Below are positions 13,301-25,300 of a stretch of 64,000 nt of DNA, piece by piece. The stretch spans positions 1,613,843-1,677,842 of the forward strand of contig JAJHZJ010000696.1 in assembly GCA_023548195.1 (NCBI GenBank), written 5' to 3'. The notes below the pieces were generated by a model. The model did no database searches, was not told where the DNA came from, and was given only the letters and a program-made list of their open reading frames with translations. How positions within the stretch are numbered: position 1 is the stretch's first letter; the number at the start of each line of letters is the position of its first letter. The position numbers and the translations under genes are program-made. Source of the DNA: Bettongia penicillata ogilbyi. Taxonomy: Eukaryota > Chordata > Mammalia > Diprotodontia > Potoroidae.

Positions 13301-16300
13301 CAGCTCCCACATTTACATGTACAGCATTTGTTTCCTACCAAAAAAAAGGGGGGGGTGGGGAGAATAAAACATTATTTATAACAAAGTCTTAAGTTTTTCA
13401 AAGTTCAGTAACACACAAGAAAGTAGATATATGAATAAAAAGGTAAGTTAAAATAAAAACCTGTTCCAAGATGCCAAAAATGCAAGCTGGAACAATGCAA
13501 ATTCACAATAGACCTATGAGAAATTCTGGAAAAAGTCAGATGAAGACGAAACCCCAAACACAGAAGTCACGTGTAAAAGACGTTAACTGGAGGAAGAGAT
13601 GAGAAATCCTTATGCCAAACTGTTTCATCTCTTCCGGTCAACTGCCATTTCACAAAACATATGGAGAAGGAAAAAGCATGCATTTTCCTATTATGAAACA
13701 ACTGAAACTGTACAAATGAAAATGGCTTGTTTTGATATGGTCAAATACTACTGGTAAATATGATAAAACATTTTACAAACAATTTCTCATGCAACATGAA
13801 TATTACTAGCTATCATTCCATTATTTACCCTATTTTTTGTGAACAACAAATCAATCGTGGCATCTGCAATGATGTTCATCCGCAGCTCAAAAGCAAGGAT
13901 TTGCCTCGGTTTCCCTGGCTGAGCAATTTCAGATATTTTCATAACTTGGTAATCAGGTGGGAAAAAAAACTTCCACAAACAGTCTCTATAAAATAAAAGG
14001 AATAATAAATTATTACTCAAAAGAAATTGAACATAGGGTAAAATCTGCCAGATTCCTTGATTTCTCAAAATGGTTCATAACCCATTAACCTATCAGACAT
14101 CCAATAGAAATATTCATGTTGTACCCATTATATCACACTAATCCTTCCCATTGGCACCAAAGAATCTTTCTTTCAAATGTTTACATTTACACAAAACAAA
14201 AAAATGTTTAACACACAGGGAACAGTGGATGTGCTATAACATGAGACAGGTCAGTATGGGAAAGACTATTGTCAAAAAAATCACAGCTTAGCACAGACAG
14301 ATTCAAATATGCAAAGACAGCCATTTTTTTCATTCAGAACACTTTAACATGCTTCATTGTACTCTATTTATTTTCAACTTGCATTCTAAATGTAGAAGAC
14401 TTGTCCAAAGCATTTAGGGTTAGAGAAACAAACCACTGAAGAGACTTAGAGAAAGCAAGGACACAATTTTATGCCAGCTGTTTATTTGTTGGAAAGCACA
14501 AAAGAGGACGTATGCCAAATTCCGGTTAATGGAGAAAATCTAAGGAAGGAACTCTTAATACCTTTAAACAAAATGAAAAAGCTGTTCATGACACTGAACC
14601 TAGGGCTGGGAAACTGGAGTTCTGGGGCCTACGACTCTCAGTGGTCGCAGCTCAGTCTCTAGCAGCCTGGGTTTGACTCTCTACATGGACTAAGGGACCC
14701 AAGAAAAACAGTGCTCATCAAGCACTGATGCTGTCCCAAGTACTGGGGAGGCAAAGACAGTCCTTGTCTGCAAGGACCTGACATCCCACAAAGGAAGACA
14801 AAAGAGTAAAGGGGAAGGAAATGTGGGGGGTCCACAAAGGCAGAGGGGGCCACCACAATCTGCACAAACAAAATGGTATACTGGCAATGTTTGGCTTAAA
14901 AGTACCTCTGTCGGTCAGCCCAGGGTCCATAATTGAAATCCGTTCCTTTACCACAAACTATATCCAATCCCCAACATGGAGGCAAATCTTGCAATTTACT
15001 ATTCTCACTGCTCATTTCTCCCTCGATAGTTTCCTCAGTTTCTTCTGGGACCAGGCCTATGTTGGAGAATGCAATAAAAAAGAAGTTACTTAGAATAGTT
15101 ATAGAAATTTTTCCCCATAGCTATTTAGAAATTATAAACATATAGTACTTGGCCTAACATCCTTTATCTTGAATCAAAATATTAAGAACAGAGAAATAAA
15201 AAATGACTCTTTTGTATGGAAGCTGACCACTAAACTTTCAAGCCTTTCCAAGGCTCAAAAACAGCAAAAAGCAGATTTTTCTAAAACTGATGCCTGGGCA
15301 GTGCTGAATAGCTTCACCGTATAGGAACACTCACTTCCACCAAATTAAAGTGTCAAGATATTTTGGGGTACTTGTTAGAACATGGCACATCCGAAAGAAA
15401 TTTTCGTCTTGTCTTTTTTAATCTACCAATGAGAAGACATTTACTCAAACGGCAAGGGGCTAGTCTACAGGTATCAAACAAGTTTTATTGAACTGGTTAT
15501 AGATTTTGAAATTCTAAAAAAAAAAACAGACTTTAAAAAAATTTCTACAGAAGATAAATAACAATACATGTAAAACTCCTAAAGTGGATGCAAAATTCTT
15601 CTACAGGACATTAGCACAGTGTAGACAACCAGGGCCAGAGGGAGGTCAATGTGCACGCACTCAAGTTTTGTTTCTAATACATATGGACTCTAGGACCGCA
15701 CAAATCACTTAAGCTCTAAGACTAGGCATGACTCTCTAGGACTCCAATCTCATTTGCACTATAGTGGCAGTATCGCCCAGAAAAATGGCCTGCAATGGAA
15801 TTTATCAGCAGGAATTCCCTAGAACATAATAAAACAATGAAATCGCAGCATCAGACACCCCTCCCGAAGCATCCCCTTTTCCCACTCTTCCTCATTTTTC
15901 ACATGTAGCAATCTACCTGGTTCATCCATATAGTAGTAAATGTCAACATCATTGGATTGCATCACAACAAAACCTTCTCCCATTAATCTTGGTGGCCTAA
16001 AAAAAGGGAAGGAAAAGTACAAAACATGTAAATCTTTGTAAAAGGAAAGCATTAATTTTCTGTTAACTTCTAAGTGAGAACAATTCAAAAAGACATTTCA
16101 AGTGCTGCAAGATACACGCCTTAATCCCACATATACAAAAATATTTATAGCAGCTCTCTTTGTGGTAGCCAACACCTGGAAATCAAGTAAATGCCCATCA
16201 ACTGGGGAATGGCAGAACAAGTTGTGGTATACGAATGTAATGGAATACTATTGTGCTATAAGAAATGATGAACAGGTGGACTTCAGAAAAACCTGGAAAT

Positions 16301-19300
16301 ACTTATATGAACTGATGCTGAGTGGAATGAGCAAAACCAGGAGAACATTATACACAGTAACAGCCACAGTGAGCAAGGGTTGTTTCTGGTAGACTTAGCC
16401 CTTCACAGCAATGCAAGGACCTAAAACATCACCAAAGAACTCCAGGTAAAATGCCATCCACATCCAGAGAAAGAACTATGGAACTGAAATGCAGAATGAA
16501 GTAGACTATTTTCTCTTGTGTTATATTTTGTTTTGGTTTTTCTCATGGTTTCTTCCATTCATTTTAATTCTTCTATGCAACAAGACTAATGTGAAAATGT
16601 ATTTAATAAGAATATATGTGTAGAACCCATATAAGATTGCGTGCTGTCTTGGCGAGGTAAGTGGAAGAGAGAGAAAATTTAAGACTTATGGAAGTGATTG
16701 TAGAAAACTGAAAACAAATAAATTAATTTTTAAAAAAAGATACACTCCTTAAAAAATAATTTATGGGAAAAATATTTCTCACTTCAATAAATAATTCCAC
16801 AATGATACTAGCAATAAAAAATGATACTGAAAATTTTAATTAAAAAGATCAATTATTAAAGAGAATTAAAGAGTATACTCAACTTCTTCAACATCTCAAC
16901 TGTGTCCTATCTGGCCACCTGTGGGTTTGAGAGGCCAGGACAATCAATTTATGAACCAACATGGCAGTTCCTAATACATGGATGAAGTGAACTAGTTAAT
17001 GGATTTCCCACAAATGTCCTTGTCCCCTGCCACTTCCCAGATTTGAGGCTAACGATGACACAAACTGGAGTAGCAAGATTACATTAATTCCACTGAGAAG
17101 AAACAGACCACCTTAGAACACAGTGAGTTCCAACGTGAGGGTGGGGGTGTGTGTGTCAAGAAATTATCTAAAGAGACCATGGTGGAATCACAGAGACATG
17201 AGCAACCAACCTCTCAGCTTACATTTTTAAAAGGTGTACACAGGAGATGGGAGCAAGGAAAGGTAAAAAAATGAATATAAAAGTATGATATGATGCTATA
17301 AGAATGGGGTCAAGAGAGCTAAACGCTCAGGAAAGGCTGAATAAGGAATGCTAAGGATGAGACCAAAAGGAGGCTCACTTTATTTTCAGCTATCGGGGGA
17401 GATCAAAGGTAGAGCCACTGCTGGAGGTAGATGGAACAATGCTATCTGTAACAGAGAAAGGCCATGAGATCAGACTAGGGCTAAAAGGGGCCTCAGAGGG
17501 CCTCGAGTCTCTCCCCACTGCTCTACAGATGAGACGAGAGAGATCCACAGACTGGCTGGAGGTCACAAAGGCAATGACAGAAATGGGCAGAGAGGCTCAA
17601 GTTTTATTCTGCTTTTGACTTCTCTGACAAGGAAAATAACTGTTGACCTGTAAAGGACAAAACATCTAACCAAGCTAAGTAAAGAGACAGTAAGTGAGCA
17701 TCTCACCAGATTCTTGATAAACTCAAGGAATCTGGTCCAGAAGGAACTACATTCCTAAGTTATGAAAAAACGAGCCTCTGCCAGTGACAGATGAAAAGAT
17801 ACTGAAGAACCAAGGAGGTGCCATGGGACCAAAAAACAGGAAATACCCCAATTTTTCAAGAAATGAAAAGATTTAGCGAATTATAGGCCACTGAGTTTGA
17901 CAACTCTAATTTCTTCCAAGTAAATTCTGGAATATATTATTCAAGAGATAAAGAGTGAACTTCTAAAAAAGAAAGATCACAAAGAACCAGCAGGCTTCTG
18001 AAAGAATACTAAGACTAAGTTAATTTTGATTTTTGATAAAAGTTTCTGAATTAGCAGATCAGAGGAATGCCCGTACTCATGTGCTTTTGTTGCTGTTCGG
18101 TCATTTCAGTCAGGTCTGCTTCTCTGTGACCCCATGTGGGGTTTCCTTGGCCAGGATACTAGAGCAGTTTGCCATTTCCTTCTCCAGCTCATTTTGCAGA
18201 TGAGGAAACTGAGGCAAAGAGGGTGAAGTGACTTGCCCAGGGTCATTCAGCTAGACCAGATTTGAATTCAGGAAGATGAATCTTCCTGATTCTAGGCCTG
18301 GTGCTCTACCCACTGCAATGCCACCAAGTTGCCCTGGATTTGTATGCTAGATTTTAGCAAAGGATCTGACAAAATATCTCAAGCTACTTGTGTGGAAAAA
18401 CTGAAGAGATCTCAGAATGGAACTGGGAAGAAAATGCTAAAAGCAATCATGTAAAGTGTTGATAAACAAAATGCAACGTTCCTAAATTTTTAAAAAGTTT
18501 TAGATGTGGCCTAGAGGACAACACCATTAGCTGGAATTGAAACCAGTGGAATGGCTGGATTTACAGAGTAATCACTGCGATTGATCCCAAGGATCAGTGC
18601 TTGGCTCTATACCAGTTCGAAGTCAATCAATGAATCAAGAGCTATTTTTATCGATAACTTGGATAAATATACAGACAGCATATTTATCAAATCTGCAGAT
18701 GAAACAAAGCTAGGAAGAAAAGCTAACACTCTAAATGAGAGAGTTAGGATCCAACAAGATCCTGACAAGCTGTAATACTGGAATAAATTGAATAACACAA
18801 ATTTAATAACTACAAAAATAAATCCTTTCCACTTGAATTTTAAAAACTGACTTTATAAAAACAAGACAGCAGAGACCTGGTTAGTTAAAAATTTGTCTGA
18901 AAGAGATCTGGGATGACAGTGAACCATAACCTCAATGAGCCAACAATATGCTGGGATATAACAAGCAGCCAAGAGAGCATGTGCAATCCTGGGCTTGCCC
19001 CAAGACAGGCACAGACTCTAGAGAGAAGGGGTTGGTGGCGCACTGCCCCCTGACCTGGCCAGACCTCAGCTGCAATCCTACATTCTGCTTTAAGCACCAG
19101 TTTACAGGAAGGTAACTGATAAGGTGGGAAGCTTCAAGCAGAGAACACAGAATGGTGATGGGACTAAAGTCCAAGGCAAAGTAACATAGGATATTTGGCC
19201 TGTAGAAGAAAAAATTTAGGAAGACACAATGGCTCTTCTGGATGCTTAGAGGTTAATGACATGGAAGGTGCCCTAGGAATGCCCACTTGGCTCTTGAGGG

Positions 19301-22300
19301 CAGAATTAAGCATGACAAGTGGATGCTGGAAAGAGTAAATTAAGGAAACAGGCAGAGCAGGCTGGCCCCAGGACTCAGCAGATGCTCCCCTTGAAAAGCT
19401 ACTTGTGCAGCATGTGACAGACAGGAACCATTTGGGTCACAGTCACAGAGGTCCCTTCCAGCTCTGAAGTTCTGCAAATTCCATTGACAAGTGAGTCTGT
19501 GATCAGTCTCATGGCCAGACAGACTCAAGGAGGGTTAGATTTCTTCTAGCGGCAAGGACAAGGAAACGCTTTATCTAAGAAGAAGAACTTATGCTGGACT
19601 TCTGGACTTTAACAGGTGATGATTCCAAAAGGCAGAAAAATGAGGCATGGCATGTGCAAATGTATAGAGGTAGTAAAGAACAGGATGGGCCAAAATATAC
19701 TGTCTCTGAAACAGATTCATGTTAACAGAGTTGCAACGGGCCCTGGAATAAATCAAGTCCTGCTCGTTCTTAAGCAGGAATTATTTTTGGAGAGACACTG
19801 CATTTCGCCAAAAGAAGATCATCTGCTCTCTGCTGGAAATCCTCCAGTGGCAAGTTCCTTTCTGCCTCCTGATGCAGCTTGCCCAGTTTCTGGATGGCTC
19901 AGCTAGAAAGTTTTTCCTCAAAGTGAACTGAAATCTGCCTCTACTTTTTCTTCTTCCATCACCATTTTTCCTATTTTGTTCTTCTTGGTAAAATACAGCA
20001 ATGAAAGTCAGCTGAAGCCAGGCTATCAGCAATGGTAAATGGCTGAAGGTATTTGAGTCATGTATACTATCAGGAAAACAGTTCAACAACTAGTGAATAT
20101 TGACTTGGCAAGGGAGGCAAGGATACTCATCTACACTCTACTACCACAGCTCAGATGAGATATAATGAGGAGCTGCAGAGGACCTGGCAAGGAGTAGGAA
20201 TATAGTGGAAAGGTGGACAACGGGAACCGCTCCATTTTCTTAGACCAAAACAGCTTCAGAGTCCCAAGCCAGGGCCCAGGAGCACAATGGGACCACTCAC
20301 AACAACCCAGCAAGGCAGAGCAGTGCTGTTCTGGTTTTTAAGATAACACAGTAGTCACGTGATTTGCCCAGATGACTTGTCCAACAAAAGAAGAACTCCT
20401 AGCCTCAGAAAGATGGTAGCCTACATTAGGGCAAAAATACCAACAAAATATTAAAAAGACTCTTACTCATCATTTTGAAGACCAACATAACGGGGACTGG
20501 GAACAAGCATGACTCTAACATTTTCCAGTTTTCCCTTCACGATGTGCATAAACTGGTCAAGGTGGCTGGATGGTGGCTTTGTAGTGTACGTTAAGAAAGC
20601 ATCATCGAAGTTAATACAGAGAGTCTGTGGTTGGTAATGGTTCCCAAATGCCAAACGACCCTAAAGAGAGGGACCAAAAAAGTCTTAACATTAATGTTCA
20701 AAGTCTGATCTGTCAATGAACTATCCATCTTATTTCCTCAGATTTGTCCAAAACAATCCACTCTGAAAACCAAATTACTAAGCAGCTTTTATTCTGTTAT
20801 TTAAGGAAATTATTCTGGAATGTAAAACAAACTTTAATGATACTGTATTCAAATGATCCTATCTGTCAGACAGTGATGGTAAAGTATTAAATTACAGTCC
20901 CTTAAATACTTGTGAATATCTGATCAGTAAGAGCTGATAAATCTGTGCTGAAAATAGACAGCTACTTTAAAACTCCCTTTCACACTTTACCACTTAGATG
21001 AAATTACTGTAATTTTCTAAGTGAAAACTGTGGCTGCAAACATCACAAGTAACAATCCTGCCTTATTAACACGTGTTTTATATTATATTTCACTTACGGT
21101 GCTCACATTGACCTTTATGACTGGAATAAGAGACCTCCAGGAGGATGAGGGATCCTGAGACTCTGCTCTTACTTTAACTCTGAGAAGGAGAAATATTAGA
21201 CTAAGTCAAAATAGCTTCTGAGAAAAAAAGGAGAGAGACTGAATAAAGGCATTCCAGTTGCATATTTCAGTCACAAAGGTGTTCAGACAGACTTGGGTAC
21301 TCTGAAAACCAGTTATATTTTCACAAACAAACCTAGCTGTAAGAAAGCAACAGGAAACAAAATAAGGCTAACGTAAATAGCTGTGCACCTGTTTTCTCCT
21401 CTCCTCTGACCAAAAGAAAGAAAAAGAGAAGAAATATGTTGATTTAATCTATTCTTTTAAATTTTTCAGAAGAAAAATTCACGCAAATGTATGTATGCAT
21501 CAAGGAAATAAATACTACTCATTAAACCTACCATTACGCCCATTACTACAGAAGAGTCTGTAGTAAGAGTGCCCAAATTATTAAGTAATGAATGATAAGG
21601 ACACAAATTACCTAATGCAAATGATCAGCAAGAAAAACTGGTATCAAAAAAAAAAAAAAGAAAAAAAAAAAGAAAAAATCCCAATGGTTTTCTAAGGCAA
21701 AATGCCTTCCACACTCAGAGAAAGAACTATGGAATTCATTTGCAGGATGTAGCAGAGCATGTTTGTGTGTGTATGTGTTAGTGTATTATGTTTTGATTTG
21801 TTATATGATTTCTTCCATTTATTTTAGTTCATCTACATAGCATGACTATAGTAAAAATGTATTCAATAGGAATGTATGTGTAGAACCTAAAAAAAAAAAG
21901 AAAAACTGATATCCTAAAGCACAGCTCAGAGCCATTAATGAGCTACAGAAGCACCTCATGCTAAGATAGGTTTTCTCCAGTACAATGAAAACAAAACAGG
22001 AGAGGAGAAATAAAAGTGTACAGCATCCACATGACGTTTTTAAAAGCAAAATCTAGAATTCAAAGAAGGTCAAATGTCAAGATGAAATGCAGGACAGATT
22101 CTACTCACATGTAAACTCTCAGTAACCTCAATAATGATACTGATGTTCAAATTAACAAGCTCTGACTCTTCAGATAGTTGAAATCTAAATATTAAAACTC
22201 AAAACGTTAGGCCTTCAGCATAAACTCACCTTGTTTTATTTCTACAATTCAATCAAGAGAGTCTTTGAAGAAGTTAGGAAATACTTACTATTATTTTCAT

Positions 22301-25300
22301 TACAGCAAGCCCTTGTACATAAATTTCAATGTAGGCAGTGCTTTGGATTCTTTTTTTAACATTTATGTGTATACTTAGATATACTCTTCTATGCACACAA
22401 GAAAGGCTGAGAAATAAACAGGTCCTATCAATGAAATTACTGAACTACTGCACACACCACACAACAAAACATGGGCAGTCAATAATTTTCTATCTCAGTT
22501 CTTCTCTGTACATACAAAATCCCCTTCATTAAACAGTGTTCTTACATTTATCCTCTATCCTCCCTCTTCTTTTTCAGAGGAAAACTTTTTCTGCTAACTT
22601 CTCAAGCAGTACTTTGACCTGCCTTCAGGGCTTCCCCTCTACTACATATTTAATCTTTCCCTTCACAATGTTTTTTCCCTTTTGCTTAGAAAAATGCTTC
22701 CTAAAATTAAAAAAATGATTACCTGAAACTTCTCTTTTCCCTTTTAATGCCAAAATAACACTTCAAGTACCTACTCACATCTTAAACCCTGCGTAATAGG
22801 GCTTATACCTACCAAACCATTCTCCTTAAGGTCACCAGGAAGCCCTCGTACCTGCCAAAGCCCAGGCTCTGCTCTGCCTCTCCAGACCGCCTCCTCCCCT
22901 CTGCCTTCTTGAAATCTCTCCCTTAGCTTCACCATCCTGTCACACTTCTTCAATCTTCCGTTGGTCTTATTTCTCTCATTCGCCCCCAAAATGTAAGCAT
23001 CCTATAAGGTCTGACCTTCGACACCTCTATAACTTTTCCTAAAAGTTATCATTCACTCAACTATCACTTTTACACAAATGACTCTTAAACCTACAGCACT
23101 TGGGCTCTCTTTCACCAAAACTGACTCACACCTGGACTTCCCTATTTTTGTAAATTATACCTTATTGCTCTCATTTTTTACCTTTCCAGATATCTATCCA
23201 ATTGGTGGCCTAGGTTTTTACTTTTCCTCCCTAACATTTATTTTATCTACCTCTTCCTGTCCATTTTCATTTCTACCAACCTAGTTCTACTCCTCTAAGT
23301 CTTCTCCAATCCAAGAGCTCTCTTATTATTGTGAACTCTTATAGTCCTTACTTGTCTTATTTCCAGTACCAATCATTCAGCAACCCCAACCACATTTTAA
23401 GATTCTGAACACAGGGCAATGTCATGGACCCCAATTACTGGACAGCTTTAAACCCTTAGAAATTCACTCAAACTTCATGTAGAATCACAAAGAATTGCAG
23501 GGAGGGGTGAAAAGAGAAAAAGGAAAAGAAAAAATTAAAAGTTAAAATGTAAAGATGCTAAGAACAAATTTACAAGGAACTTGAAAACTGACATTGTGGT
23601 TTTACTTAAGCCACATCACATTATATTCAATCTATATATAACCTAGTTTCAGAGCACATTACCTAGAGGCAATTTAAAACACAAAGTATAAATTAAATAG
23701 AAACAAATAAAATGAAAACTCAATGATATTCTGTGATAAAGGCATTGGAGGATCAGTCAAATTGAATGTGTGGCCTCGAACCTTTCAATGTTGGACCTTG
23801 TCCTCTCTCTCCCATTCTCCAGCACTCTTTCGCTATCTTTTTTGGATGGAATTATGGTTGGCTCCAAACCAAACAATTCTTGAAGTTGTCCGTAAAGATC
23901 AGAACGATTGTAGACGTGAAATTCAAAGTCATTCACTGTGATGTACAATCTAGTCTCTGCCTTTGGATCTATAAGGAGCACAAAAATATATTTGAATTAA
24001 GTTTTCAATTAAGTGCCTTTTTTCTATTTTATTTAACACTTGGGTTCAAAGGTAGTATGGCTGGAAAACTGGCCTCAGATTCAGAAGCCCTGAGTTCAAA
24101 TCCCACATCTGACATATGGGTTGTAAGAACATAGAACTTAACCACTTACCCACCCCAGACTCTCTAGGACTATAAATTCTAAAAGTTGTCAATATGCATT
24201 GGTAAAAGGAGCTTCCTCACAAGGAATTCAGTGAAATTACAAAGAGATGAATTAAACAAAAACTGCACATCCACACCCTTACACAAGAATAACCCACATT
24301 TCTCCTGTGTTTTAGGGTTTACAAAGCATTTCCCTCATAACCCTGTAAGGGGGACTGTGTAAACATTATTCCCATTTTAAAGATGAGAAAATAAAATTGA
24401 TTCTCAAGGAGTTGAGTGACTTGCCCATGCCCCTTGACCAGTCTGTAGAGCTAGGACTCAAAGCCAGTACTTCTAACTTTAAGATAAAAAATATTTGTTC
24501 ACATTTGCAAATAAGTTTCTAAAAAGTCAGCAAGAAAGAAAATAGGTATCATCATTAAATACTGGCATGCAAAACTATGAAATATTTTAAATGCATTTTC
24601 CCTGGTCTAGTTTCCCTGGTCTAGTCATGAATTTATATTAAAACAAAAACAATTAAGCTGCATCTACTGAATTTGCAAAATAACAACATTAACCAAAGAC
24701 AGACTTCTTTCTTATTAAAGCACATTAAGATTCATACACTAACACAAAGTGGTCTGCACTCCCCACCGTGTAGCTGCATTATATCAGGATTAACTTCCTT
24801 TCATTAAAAACACACACACACACACAATCTTCTGTCACTGTCCGTGCCTTCCTTTGTGACACATTTCACACAGTACTCCCCCAACCTCACTGCCATGGGG
24901 AAAGAGATACGCTTATCATCTTCCTACGACTTTGCCTAGCTTTCCCATTATTCAGCATTCAACCTCCTTTTGATGATCTCTTCTTTTACACTATGTACAT
25001 TGTGAACAATATGCATTGTTCTCCTGATTCTGCATCAATTTGTACCCATCTTCCAAGTTTCTCCAAGATCCTCTTATTAAAACACAGTAATATTCCATTA
25101 TATTCATGTATCAGTATTTTCAGCCATTCTGTAATCAAAGGAAATCCACCAAATTTCCAGTTCTATGCTACCACAAAAGTATGGACAGTTCAATCACCTT
25201 TCCCGTATTATTTGAAAATTCTATCCAAAAAGGGTAAACTACTTCACAGATCTATCAACAGCACATCAGTGTGATGTGCCTGTCTTTCCAACACTGACTC

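Larger units (their letters stand above)
15997..20466. other. Intron 7: young L1, L3/CR1, SINE
   Basis: Listed separately: truncated L1, MIR, L3/CR1 with nested SINE. Unclassified stretches: 16752-17450, 19490-20466. Confidence 0.6.
21180..23781. other. Intron 5: short L1 tail and L2 body
   Basis: Contains a short L1 3' insertion (21646-21897) and L2 body (about 22740-23290). 21180-21630, 21914-22730 and 23300-23781 show nothing clear. Confidence 0.5.

Noticed and set aside
18100..18330. tRNA-like sequence
   Set aside because: Belongs to the tRNA-derived head or tail of a CORE-type SINE; no intact cloverleaf or anticodon arm could be drawn.
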